Shown: positions 21,143-32,695 of the stretch, one piece after another
Layout: every line of letters starts with the position of its first letter
Numbering within the stretch: the first letter of the stretch is position 1
NCBI GenBank assembly: GCA_016617855.1
Contig: JAECUM010016819.1
Coordinates: 1 to 64,000, forward strand
Reading direction: 5' to 3'
DNA: 64,000 nucleotides
DNA from: Megalonaias nervosa
Taxonomy: Eukaryota; Mollusca; Bivalvia; Unionida; Unionidae
Program-made: the position numbers and the translations under genes
The notes under the pieces: generated by a model
Seen by the model: only the letters and a program-made list of their open reading frames with translations
Told to the model about the DNA's origin: nothing
Database searches by the model: none

Positions 21143-21875
21143 TTGAAAAGAAGGTAAATAAAATAGAGTTAGAAGTACATGAAAAGCAGTCATCAAAACA
21201 GAAACAGTTTCCAATTCCAAAAGTTTTATAACAGGAAAGAGTGAAAACCAACAAGTTTTGTAAAATTCAACAAAGCATTTAATTCCCTAGAATACAAAAT
21301 GAAAATTTAAAAAGAACTTGCAGCATTGTGAATTAAATCCCAGATAAGTTCTATCACCAGTCCTAATGAATAAAGTTCTAATTAAATTCCAGTGGTGTTA
21401 AAAAAAACTTCAACTCTGTTATCTCAATATTTTGTTTTTAAATTAAATATGTCCTATGTGCATTCATCATGAGCTAAGTGGATAGATGGAAGAGGGTGTT
21501 AGGAAGAACTGCATGTGGGACATAGCTATAAATGGGAAACTACATATGGGGTATGTCAACGCAATTTCAAAATATACAGTCACTGGTCCTCTAAATATTG
21601 ATTTACCAGTAGGGAGGGTGGGGGAAAAACAGTTGTGATTATTGGGTTAGCCAGCACAGTATACTGGAACATTTTTGCCTAACCAAAACAATTACAGTAA
21701 ACATTATGCCTTTTTTGCATGCATCAGGTGGCAAAGTTGAGGTACCCCACCCCACTTTTGAAAAAAGTGAAATTCAAGGTATTGTTTTTTCTTCTAACTC
21801 AAACTAAGAAAAGTAGAATGACAATTGTAGGACCCACCAAACAACAAAAATCTTCAAGAAATTTGTAATGTTTAC

Positions 21876-22040
21876 CTTCCTGACTCAATAGCAGATACTT
21901 CAGATACTGAAGGTGTCTTCATTCTCTCTCCGTGTTGCAAAAGCTCTTGGCCAGGTGTTGATATGAAGCATGAAGATGTACTGGCCATTGGTTCTGTATG
22001 CACGGGTTCATTTTTGGCTACATTCGTTGTAACTTCGTAA
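21876..22040 (-). CDS. Candidate internal exon of a minus-strand gene
   Basis: It is bounded by an acceptor TTTTTAG and a donor GGAAG/GTAAAC. The 55 open codons (YEVTTNVAKNEPVHTEPMAS, then PGQELLQHGERMKTPSVSEV) look like a low-complexity linker. Both splice signals fit consensus well. It lies between exon candidates at 23.3 and 20.3 kb. Confidence 0.4.
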
Positions 22041-22160
22041 CTAAAAATACGTATTAAATATTCATTTGTATTGTAATTTATATTATTAATCTGTTTTTGT
22101 GCATTGTGTTAAACACTTAGAAATGAAATAATGCATTCTAGCAAGAATACATAACAGATA

Positions 22161-22475
22161 GTTCCCGAATGACGTCATCAGCCGCCATATTTGTGGTCAG
22201 CTGGCAGATTTACCGTTGACTTTATATGGTGTTTTGAAGTTGAAATAAATTCATTCAATCTCAAGATACTTTTACGAAAGTTACATACATAAACAGAATG
22301 CAATTCAAGCTTTCTGTTAGTATCCATATTTGTGATTTATAAGTTGACTTTGCTTCAGTGTGCCTCGTTAAAAATGGAAGATTTTGGTGATCGCATATAG
22401 CAGAAACTGCCAGGTTGCCCATCGTCCAGGTAAAATGGGCAAAATATCGTCTGCTAGTGACGTCATTGGGAAGCA
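22161..22475. mobile_element. Possible MITE with TGACGTCA-containing inverted ends
   Basis: The left end GTTCCCGAATGACGTCATCA is mirrored by the right end, which on the minus strand reads GCTTCCCAATGACGTCACTA. Similarity fades inward (AGC..., then a CTGGCAG word in both). No clear target duplication was seen. A pair of CRE-like promoter elements in opposite orientation is the alternative. Confidence 0.35.
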
Positions 22476-22870
22476 TCTATAATAAATCTAAAAATATTTC
22501 ACTTAAATAAAACAAACTTGATTGCAGCTCAAAACTTGAAGTGATAATATAACAACCTGCCAGCCATATATTCTGGTAGCACTACAACATCCTTTCCTAT
22601 CATGACTAGAGATCATTTGTAACTGTAGTCAATACAATGCTTTATAATAAATTTACTAGTAGTTGAAAGATGTACGATAAAATCTTAGCATCCAGCCTAT
22701 TGTAAGCATGAGATCAAAATTGTACTTGATCAGTTCTAAGTTCAGATACAGAAAACCCTATGAACAGTTCAACATTAAACATGTATTATTTGTTCTACGT
22801 GTTTACAAGATAAGGTTATTAAGCTTTCATGCACGTGATGTGCTTGTCACATTAACCCAAGGTGTAGGGA

Positions 22871-22874
<4 letters not shown>

Positions 22875-22917
<43 letters not shown>
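22875..22917. repeat. (GT)n microsatellite
   Basis: About 21 GT dinucleotides; the Val/Cys ORF over it is an artefact. Confidence 0.9.
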
Positions 22918-22921
<4 letters not shown>

Positions 22922-23250
22922 GAGAAAGAGGGTGTACAGATTGATAACGCTTTTACATGTATCTAAGTTCCCTAACGGAATTGAAAGAACCTGTCTCACG
23001 AAGTTAATCGACATGTATACAAACGACCTTTATGAGCACGCTAAATAAATAAATTCCACCCTCAACATATATAATACACACAATACAATCACCGAGAGAA
23101 ATATCGATAAGCCGATCATATCTATTTTGGGAATCTTACAAAGCAAATCAAGTCCTAGTGCAAAGATATTAATAATGAAACAGTGTGCTCTCAAATATAG
23201 CAACAAGATATTCATATTGAGAGTTGGAGAACACTCAGTCATTGGCCTAC

Positions 23251-23425
23251 CTGTCCAACAACAACTTCGCCATTTCAGTGTCTGATGCCAGCTCTAACTC
23301 CTCCATCAATGCTCTCCATCGAACAAACTGGTCCCCAAGATGAATCCTTGATAGGTCCCGTTCGGTTTCTCTGTCAGCTATTCGACGTTTCTTCTCGGAA
23401 AGCGACAAACGCTGGAGAACTTAAC
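23251..23425 (-). CDS. Candidate exon with RW-x-x-LM-helix module (minus-strand gene)
   Basis: The frame ends at a good donor (GGACAG/GTAGGC). It encodes LSLSEKKRRIADRETERDLS, then LGDQFVRWRALMEELELASD, TEMAKLLLD. The pattern RW..L...L.L.SD.E.A..LLD is one I associate with the N-terminal part of many invertebrate proteins of unknown role, often transposon-related. A TAA just upstream limits the exon, so an acceptor rather than an ATG probably opens it. Confidence 0.45.
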
Positions 23426-23608
23426 GTTTTTGACACTCACGTGCGTCCGGTCTCACTAAACACCAAAAAAAAAGTTAGATACTTTGTATCCTAATGGCCT
23501 TAATACCAATGCACTATATAAAATTGTATAAAATATTTTTTTTAAAATTTATAAATTGTATATCCTTTATAACAATATAATTATATATATGGCTGATTGT
23601 CTCTATTT

Positions 23609-23728
<120 letters not shown>

Positions 23729-24871
23729 AGTAATTAAACCTCCGTCAATTTGTTCCCCTTCTTATGATGCATATTGAAATATAAAATTTATTCCTTATAC
23801 TAAGACGCATTTATTGAAATTACTGGTGTTCTACATGTTACATTCTTCTTGTCAATGTATAAATGACACTGTCGCAACAGCGAATTGAGAGGATATGCTT
23901 TTGAAGCTTTTTGCCGCTAATTTTGCCTCTCCTCCCCAATTTTGCCGCTCTAGGTAACAGGCTGATTCGGATCATGGCTGATTGGGAACACGCTTATTCA
24001 GCGGAAATTATGGGATGATTTTATTCAAATTACAGACCGATTAAAAGAAGAAAGAAAATCAATGAAACACACATATTTGGTTTATATTAAAAGTTATTTA
24101 TGTTTTCACAAGCATAGTAAGAGAATATAAAATGTAGAATTTCATCGTTTAAATTTAATTCAAATAGCAAGTTTCTAGCTGAAATCAGCAAAGGATATGA
24201 GCTATAGAATTTACAATTTTTTTTTACCAAAATAACTTTCCAATGTTTCATTAAAGAAAATATAAAGTTAACTTTTTCATAAATTAGGCCATTTTCAACA
24301 CTATCAAATAATAATGCATGGTTATCGATTATTGATTTCTCTAGCAAATCGTGCTTTCTTCGCATTATATTTACAAAGCAGACTGCATAAAGAGTTATTT
24401 ATGAAACTGTTGGAATTGATAGATAATTTAAGATGATAGCAATTCATTCACCATACTGCAAGTATTTATATTTTATATCTGTATTTGAGGAAAATAAATT
24501 GTATTTTTAAAATATATAAAACTTGTTTGCTGTTTCTTGATATTTATTTTAAGATGTTACAGTCGTACAATAGCAACACTATTATGATGTGTACAATTGG
24601 TGTTTCGTTTCCTTAAATGCTTACAGATCGGAAAAGGAAGACGACATTCCTAATAAAAGATAACATGGGCCTCGAATTCATTGTCACAAATATCAGCAGA
24701 TCCAATCTATATGATTATAATAACACTGAATTCTTTTTGCACACATCAGGCGACAAAACTGTAGTCAACCAACCAACAAAAAAATCTGAAATCTCCGGTT
24801 GCCACAACATCCTGATTGAAGAAAATGGAAGTGATAAACATGGTTTTAGATGATACTACAGATGAAAACCT

Positions 24872-24952
24872 ATTACCTTGTCCCGATAATGTCCGACCAT
24901 TACCTTGTCCCGATAATGTCCGACCATTACCTTGATCCGATAATGTCCGACC
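24872..24952 (+). repeat. Three tandem 27-bp repeats inside the MULE 5' region
   Basis: Three copies of a unit beginning ATTACCTTGTCCCGATAATG and ending TCCGACC. The third differs by one base (GATCC for GTCCC). Confidence 0.9.
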
Positions 24953-25207
24953 ATTCATCTGATGAAGCTTACCATTTAATCGTTAAAAAAGAACACGTAC
25001 ATACAGATGTTCCTGCAGGAGACAAATTCAACTGCTTCGTATTGGTTGAGAACAGCAGGAACATTGACAGGATAAAGGCAGGGAAAAAAATGTGATTTTC
25101 TCAACGGCTGTGGGATTTGGGACTTTTCAAAAGGTAATACCGTCAAATCAACTTTTGTCATTGAAAATGGATTCCTTAGAAATGTAGAAGTTAAGAATAA
25201 TAAATAA

Positions 25208-26640
25208 TGCATTAAACGTAAAGGGCCAAGTAACCTGGGAAGAACTGTATCCTCAACATGATGACGACAATGTAGTTATTTTGAGCAGATATTATGCTAC
25301 ACTTAAAAGTGACCCTGATTTTAAGAAAAGAGTGTTTTATTTTGTCAAAAAGAACGACTCCAGCATCAGCAGTGTCGCTCTTTATGAATACCAAGGCAAT
25401 CATTAACCACTCGCAGCATTACATGGTAACAGGCGAGGAGAAAAACATTTCGTAAGAACTCATCGGAGGACTTTTGACAAACTAAAGGAAAGGAAGACGG
25501 AACAGATACCGAGAGACATATATCGTGAATTGAAGAAAGATGACTCATTGACTGGCGCTCGTGACACTAGAGTAATAAGCAACATTAAGTACAATGAAAA
25601 GAGGAAGTCCGCAGACAAACGACGTAACCACGCCAACGTCGCCGACGATATGTTAGAAGTCGGTGGAATGATAAATGAACATCCGTTTGTGCAAACAATA
25701 ATACACAACAAAGAGCAGGTACCATCCATCATTTGCTATACACAAGACCAAATTACTGACCTACAACACTTTTTGACGTATGGTAATAAACAACCAGTAG
25801 GTATAGACAGAACATTTAATCTTGGAAACTTCTACGTAACCACATTGGTATACAAAAATCAAAGAGTTGTCCGAAACAGTACAAACGAACATCCGATTTT
25901 TATTGGCCCTGTCCTTCTGCACAAAGACGCTTCTTACAGAACTTACAAGAGCTTTCTGGAACATATTGCTACAGAGCTAGATGGAGATATTGAGTCCGTG
26001 GAAGTACGAGTGTCGGAAAAATTGGAATTTGGAAGTGATGATGAGAAGGGCATAACAAAGGCAATAGAACATGTATTCTTCTCAGCTACACGCTATCTTT
26101 GCACTAAACATCTGAAGGGTAATGTGAGGCACTACCTTCAAAATAAAATTGGGGTGGAAAAGGGTGAACGTGATATAATAATGGCCCAACTAGTTGGTAC
26201 TAGTGGCATTAGAGACGCAAATACTACAATCTCTTTTGAAAGCCGATCAGAACATCTGGACACAATCGTCAACGAACAGCATCCGAAATCTGTACCATAC
26301 TTTACCAACAACTTGAAACCAAGACTGCAGAAATACGTTTTCGAACCTAGCTGCATAAATACTGAACGCGTGAATTGGACTAATAACAACGCAGAGTCCA
26401 TCAATAACATTCTAAAACTCTCTGTTGATTGGAAACCAAAACACGCGCAAGATCTAATACATAAACTTTTCAGCGTGACACAGCTCCATTTCATGGATTA
26501 AAGATGCGCTCTTCATGACAGCGGGAATTATCATTTAACAAAAGAAAAACACATTTACCATATACACGACAGCGTCTGGAGGTGCAAATCCGAAAAGCAT
26601 AAGACAGATTTTCACAAAGTTCCTCAAGGACATCATTTGC
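25208..26640 (+). pseudogene. Mutator-like transposase, broken
   Basis: Upstream frame: TWEELYPQHDDDNVVILSRY ... VALYEYQGNH, ending at a stop. The 25,530-26,501 frame (323 codons) has the catalytic context GIDRTFNLGNFYVTT (first Asp), FIGPVLLHKD, EFGSDDEKG (second Asp), YLCTKHLKGN (C..H), and WTNNNAESINNIL (Glu region). It stops at FMD. Past that stop the same frame continues as ALHDSGNYHL. The DD...E layout with a C..H motif after the second Asp is the MULE hallmark. Stops and a frame change inactivate it. Confidence 0.75.
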
Positions 26641-27148
26641 ATGCAGAAATCAAAGTACATCAAATCACAAGATGGAAAATATACCTTTTAGTAATAAGGC
26701 AAGAGGAACTGCACGAAAACATGGTCAGCGAAGAAGGCTTGTCAGTGAGAGGACCAATAAACTCTGAACACATACTAACAAATGAATAATTGAATTGTTT
26801 ATGCTCCATGGTAATAACTGACAAAATAAAGGAAAGTATGAATAGTTAAATTGTTTATGAGATAAACTAATAATTTTATATACATTAAATTTGCCATTTT
26901 GTTTAACTTATATAACGACTTATATGCGGTATTGCTACTTATTGATAAATGTTGATAAATATTCACGTTTCTGTACCCGAACACTCTTCGTCAAAACGGG
27001 CATTATTTCTCTTGGCAACTCTTGCCCTCACTACTTTTCCTGTTACACAAAAAATCGCTCAATATTGGCAATTTTTTGTTTGTTTGTTTTTTGTTTTTTT
27101 TCTGTTGTTGAAATTTAAAGTAGGTATTACGTAAAGTTTAAGGTATTC

Positions 27149-27189
27149 TTGGAGAGTCTTGGGGTGTCCTGGGGTGTCTTGGGGTGTTA
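27149..27189. repeat. 10-bp tandem repeat (gtcttggggt)
   Basis: Three to four degenerate copies in a row. Confidence 0.7.
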
Positions 27190-27868
27190 AGTGAGACCCA
27201 CGTGCGTCCGCCATTTTTGTTTATAATTGATATATAAATTACAACCACGTAACAAATAACCGGCCCACTAGACGGAGATGACGTATCATTTTTGTGGTCA
27301 CGTGAGGTTTCCGTAACAGTACGTGACCTACAAGTTTCAATTAAAGCGGGTCCCCACAAAAAAAGCATTTTCTCTCGTTTCTTTTTCAATTATCTAATTG
27401 AATCTTCATAAACTCTAGGTTTTTGTGAAGTATTTCGGCTTATAAATTGACATATTTCATTAGTTTCATGATCATTAAAATTCATAAAATTACAGACACT
27501 CTGCACTATTTGTGCCTTTAAAAATCCAAACACATACATTTGATATTATACAGTATGATACAGAACAATATTTAAACGATCTTCACTCATACTGTATGTA
27601 ACCACGTAAACACATATACATATTCGCAAACACACGAACACTATTTTTTTGTCCTTATGACAATTCAGGCACTTCAAAGGAACAATGATCGTGTCTTGAA
27701 TTCCTAGAAATTCTTTTGGCCAGTAGAGTATTAATCCCTTCGAGGGACTCTTGATTCGTGCATGTTGTGAAATTGTTTGCAACCACATCATTTCTGAATT
27801 TGTCAAAACACCTGCATTATGTTCATAATGGAGACACGATGATCTCCTGTTCACTTTGTCGCCATTCA

Positions 27869-27871
27869 TCT

Positions 27872-27926
<55 letters not shown>
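27869..27926. repeat. Compound (GT)n(GA)n microsatellite
   Basis: GT run followed directly by a GA run. Confidence 0.9.
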
Positions 27927-27930
<4 letters not shown>

Positions 27931-27984
27931 ATTTTTAACGTAGCTTTAAAAAAATTTCAGTCATATCGCTACGATGTCTGCAGC

Positions 27985-28185
27985 GTGGCAGTTTATAGCA
28001 CTGGGGCATCATGCCGCAGACATTTAGTATCATGTCCCACTCAGTCACATTATCCTGACACCAGGCCGACCAGTCCTAACACGAACCTCTTAATGCTGAG
28101 CGCCTAACGAGGCAGCTGTTAGTACCATTTTTGTAAGTCTTTGGTATGACTCGGCCGGGGTTTGAACCCGCGGCGCCATTCATGT
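27985..28185 (-). repeat. Possible tRNA-like SINE
   Basis: The minus strand has GGGTTCAAACCCCGGCC, a strong B-box-like word, near one end. The remainder has no A box in the right place. A genuine but unusual interspersed repeat is likely; the class is uncertain. Confidence 0.3.
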
Positions 28186-28689
28186 AAACATTGAGATGTG
28201 CATTTGTATAATATTATTAATTGTTAATTGCTGGTATTGTTGTGAAGACCACATTTGACTTCTTTCAATTATTGCATTTTTGTTAAATAACAGAGACACT
28301 GTAACATCACATAAGCATCAAACCACAGTGTAATTTTACGTAAATGTTATGGTTTAAATTTTAATATTTAAAAAAGATTCAGTCATTTTTTTCTTCTAAT
28401 AACGAGTAAGTGGTCTTTTAAGTAATGTTGACGACAAAGACACGACAAATCAAGCAAGTGACCGTATCTGTATTGTTGAAATAAAAAAGAGCATTGTGGT
28501 AACATGCTTAATGTGCTTTGATATTTAAACCTACATGAATAACACACGCGTCTTGATCTGTTAAATATTGAGCCTCTAAAGTCAGTTATTATGTTCAAGA
28601 CAGAAACACACATTTTAATGTATCTTAAATATCTCGAAAAATAACAGCTATTGCATTTGTTCTCAGAGTTACAACATTTGGGCATTGGA

Positions 28690-28898
28690 CGGTGGTGTAG
28701 CGAGGGTACTTAGCGCCCGGGGACAAAACATAAACTTAGCGTCCCTGGTACTTAGCGCCCGGGGACAAAACGTAAACTTGGCGCCCCCTTCGAGTGCATC
28801 TGAGATAACGAATAGTTTCATTTTCCTCATTTTGGCGCCCCTGGTACATGGAGCCCGGGGACAACTGTCTCCCCTGCCCTCCCCAAGCTACGCCACTG
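28690..28898. mobile_element. Non-autonomous hAT-type MITE with perfect 8-bp target duplication
   Basis: The 209-bp element begins CGGTGGTGTAGCGAGG, and its other end read on the minus strand is CAGTGGCGTAGCTTGG. The flanks are identical: GCATTGGA at 28,682-28,689 and again at 28,899-28,906. Eight-bp duplications and short C(A/G)GTGG ends are the hAT signature. Inside are two direct copies of a block containing ACTTAGCGCCCGGGGACAAA. The 88-codon ORF over it is not a gene. Confidence 0.88.
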
Positions 28899-28906
28899 GC
28901 ATTGGA

Positions 28907-31900
28907 ACTCCATTAAAGTGTAATTTCGGTATTAACCTATATTCATATTAATCCTTGAAAATTGTTTTCGTTCTTACCAATTTAAGTTTAATGTTCACTT
29001 CTTATGCTTATGTTGGCGATATTTATCCCCCCCCCCCACCACCACCACCACCGCTGCTGGTCGTATGGGATGCTATTTTTGTGTTAGAAACTGAAGTGAA
29101 TAATTTGTAATTGGGGTAAAATGTCGTGAGAGAAATGAGAAACTGAACAAAATAAATGTGCGTGTGTGTCCGTGTTCGTTCGTATATGGATAAAATGGTA
29201 CACGTGTGAATGAGCGTAACGATATGCCTGTGTTTTATTGTATAAAATGTGATGAATTTGTTTTTATTTGTTTCATATTTATTACTCTTTGTCATTTGTT
29301 TATTTACGAGGAAAGTTATATCGATCATCCGTCCGTCCGTCCATCATCCATCCATCCATACATGTTGCTGTCATAACTTTTGCAAAGAAAGTACCCTGCA
29401 GTAAGCATGCACACATATAAGACAATTAAGGTAGACTGCTTGCCCAGTGGCACAATGCGGGGGTCTGATCCAGAGATTATTCAACCATGTACCCTTTTAG
29501 TTGGGATTCCGGCACGACTACCAGGGAGCCACACCGGTTCTGTGCGCAAGCATTAACACCAGCATTCTCCCCTGGTAAACATTTGCCCGCTACTCAGAGA
29601 GGATGGTTCATAAAAATTCGCAAGGATTGTTCTCAACAGCATAGTGGCATGAGATTTGAAGGCAATGCAACAGCGATGTATTATACTCACAGATCTTTTT
29701 TGGAACAATTGCATTGAAAAATAGCATTGTGAACTGTCAAAAGTGACCAAAACACGGGTATGGATTATTTTAAAGGTTTTTTTTTTTTTTTTAAAGCAAA
29801 AATGCTTTGCTTCTGATTAGGACGATAAGACAGTTTTCACCATCGGCGATATTTTAATTTCAGAATTAGAAGTAGTAATAGAATTTGGTTTGATTGTTTT
29901 TGTTTTTTTTCTTCTTTTCTTTTTAGTTTTTCAGTGGGATGGGTAGAATTAATTGTTATCTTGTTAACTGTTTAAGATATTTCTTGTGTAATTACGTAGT
30001 ATGTATGTATGTATATATGTATGTATGCATGGTATGTATGTATGGATGGATGGATGGATGGATGGATGGATCCATGCATGCATGTATGTCTGTATGTATG
30101 TATGTATGTATCTATGTATGTATGTATGTATGTATGTATGTATGTATGTATGAATGTATGTATGCCTGCATTTTACTATAAAGTTTTTTAGGATTCTTGT
30201 ATTAATTATTTACAACACATCGGTTGAACTTTCACTTTCCGTCTCTTATTAGTTTGTCTATTTAGAGAAAAAGTAAAAACAATACAATCGGTCTTTCAAC
30301 TGTACATTATACGAATAAAACTCTCATATAATTGATTTTTAACAAATATATGCATATGTTAAGTCTAACTTTAAAATGTTTACAATTTTATTTCTGTTTT
30401 TGCAGTTTGTTTTATTGATTGAAATAAAAGACAGCGTACTGCATGGTCATTTAAGTTGTGTTTGTTTTGGGGGGGTGGGGTGTTCGCTTTATTCCGTCAT
30501 AATTTGACTGAGATAAGGTGCATGTCTGCATTGGAAGTTTGCCTCGCATCTTGATAGTTTCGTTTAAAAGGTATACCTTTAATGGCTGCAATATCTGTGT
30601 AGTTTAGACGTATTTCTATTGATCTCAATTGGTCACAAGGCCAAGTGATTTTATCTTATAACGCTTTCTCCGTAGTGCTTCGTCCATCGTTTGCTGTTAG
30701 TACGTTACCAATATGAGATATGCCCTAAATTCGTAGGTTGTATCATACGTATATCTTAATATGTGTTGACTCTAAAAATCTTACCATATATGATGTAGAC
30801 ACTAATACCCTTCAATACATAGGTGGCTTGATACGTACGTGCGATTCTTATTTTATTTTATTTTTTTTTAATTTTATAAAACAACAATTCTTCCCCGTAT
30901 GAGATCTACATTAAATTCACGATTTATGATATCACGGTCGTATGATACCCACATACTATTTGAAAATTCCTTCCGGTATGATATATTCACTAAATTCATA
31001 CCTTATCATACTTACTTAGAATGATATCTACATGCTTCGATCGGGGCTAAAACGTATCAGTGTACCTACAAACAGTACGAAGGAAGTGACTAAAGTAATT
31101 TACATTTGATGACATTCAGATTCATGTTAATTATGTGCTTTATACTCAGGTAATCGCTCTAAAATTGACCAGGTATTGGATCAAAGCAATGTCATTGTGA
31201 TCAGTTGTTTACTTTAAAGAGGTGTCCGTCTGTTATTGGCTATAAAATGAAAATAAATACCGTTGACATTTAAATTCCGTAAGGCTTAATGCTAATGTCA
31301 GAGAGGTATTGATTTTCTTACATCCCACACAACTCTGCTTCCTACACGTTTAATGCATAAGGCTGAGGAAAATGAATTGAATTTTGCTCTTTAGATTGTA
31401 ATAAATTATGTAGCATAATCAGTTCTATATGTGGAAATTACCTTTCCATACCTTATATTTTACTTACAGTCTGTGATACATACCAATTCATATATACACT
31501 GTATATCTGTTTATATAAAGACCTTGAGGACTCTATATCACAGGCCTGAATTAAGTACAATGTTAAAATATAAGCAAAAGTAACTTAAATTTAGTTGTAC
31601 TTTAACAATTTAATGTGAGATTCCCATTATAACTTTTAAATTTGTCTCTTTGGGACAAGCCTTGTTGCTTTGCAACAAAGTCGCTTTAGACTGAAAAAGC
31701 AACACTTTATTGTATCTAATTCACTGATGATGCTAGGCATCTTTTCCGGTCACTATTTGCATCTGTATTGATGTGATCATAAGTATCTCCAGTGATTAAA
31801 CAGGTTAAAGTCCACAGGCATTCAGTTAAAACTCTACAACAAAGAATTTACCACTAAATTAAATTTTATTTATATTTACGAAATTTTATTTGTAGCGTTT

Positions 31901-32231
31901 CAGAGTTGTTTTTATATTCCATGCATTCTTGTGTGATGTAAATATACAAATGTATAAAACTAGAGAATGTATTACTTCGAAAACGTTATATTTTATAATC
32001 TTTTGAAGACCCCCCCCCCAAAAAAAAAACATATATTGCTTAGAAGCTAGTAGCTTTTAGTGAGCAGTACGATATTGCAAATCAAGCTTACTTTTCATCC
32101 TTATGCAGAAAAAGACTGTATTGCCTCTTTAAAATGACAACGTCGGAAGGAAGGAAAGATGAATTGAAATTTCAAAGCTATTCTAAAATGTATAAACATT
32201 TACTTACATATAATCCATGCACGAGATATAA
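28907..32231. other. Gene-free stretch with simple repeats
   Basis: It contains a poly-C/(ACC)n tract (about 29,027-29,052) and a tetranucleotide ATGT/ATGG array (30,000-30,165). T-rich runs are at 29,777 and 29,900. Small ORFs over the arrays are artefacts. I see no gene. Confidence 0.6.
30000..30165. repeat. (ATGT)n/(ATGG)n array
   Basis: Tandem tetranucleotides with interruptions; both overlapping plus-strand Met/Tyr/Val ORFs are artefacts of it. Confidence 0.9.
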
Positions 32232-32695
32232 GGTATAACGGTACCAATTGTACAACCCCAGGTGGGCGGAGCTTAAGGTGTAGGGAACATTGTATTCAGA
32301 AATAAACCACAAAACTAGCTGTGATTGGTGCATTATGTAAGGGTTGTACTTTCTGTTAGGCTTAAAAAAATGTTGAGCCTCTTGGCAACATGTGAGATTA
32401 TGTTAATTCATAACTATATCACATTTTGTATTTTTTATGATTTTTTTAAAATGTGGTACACATGACTGAAAATGTGTCTGGTGTAACTAGATAACTCTTA
32501 CCCCTGTCTAGTTCCAGCAGAGTTATCTCTCTTAAATGCAATGGAGTACCTGGTTCTGTCCTTGTCAAATTGACAATCTAACATTGTTCTCTGTGACAGT
32601 GGGTGACATGCATGCTGAGGTAGGATAGAAAGTATATTTATTTCACAAAACATTAGCATTGAGGTCTATGGAAAAACAATTGGTACCGTGATACC
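32232..32695. mobile_element. MITE candidate with 20-bp terminal inverted repeats
   Basis: The left end GGTATAACGGTACCAATTGT matches the reverse complement of the right end (GGTATCACGGTACCAATTGT) with one mismatch. The 464-bp interior is AT-rich with no ORF. Flanks (TATAA left, ATAAG right) do not give a clean target duplication, so the superfamily is open. Confidence 0.6.

Larger units (their letters stand above)
24617..26790 (+). mobile_element. Mutator-like (MULE) transposon remnant
   Basis: The coding remnants run on the plus strand: an N-terminal piece (24,645-24,853), a middle piece (about 25,208-25,404) and the transposase core (25,530-26,501 and beyond). The whole resembles a transposase family I associate with bivalve genomes. 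I found no terminal inverted repeats, so the element borders are unknown and the given limits are those of coding traces. Confidence 0.7.

Noticed and set aside
28685..28951. Plus ORF with duplicated LSARGQN blocks
   Set aside because: It lies over the hAT-type MITE; the duplication is of MITE sequence.
30000..30191. Two overlapping Met/Tyr/Cys ORFs
   Set aside because: Translation of an ATGT/ATGG array.
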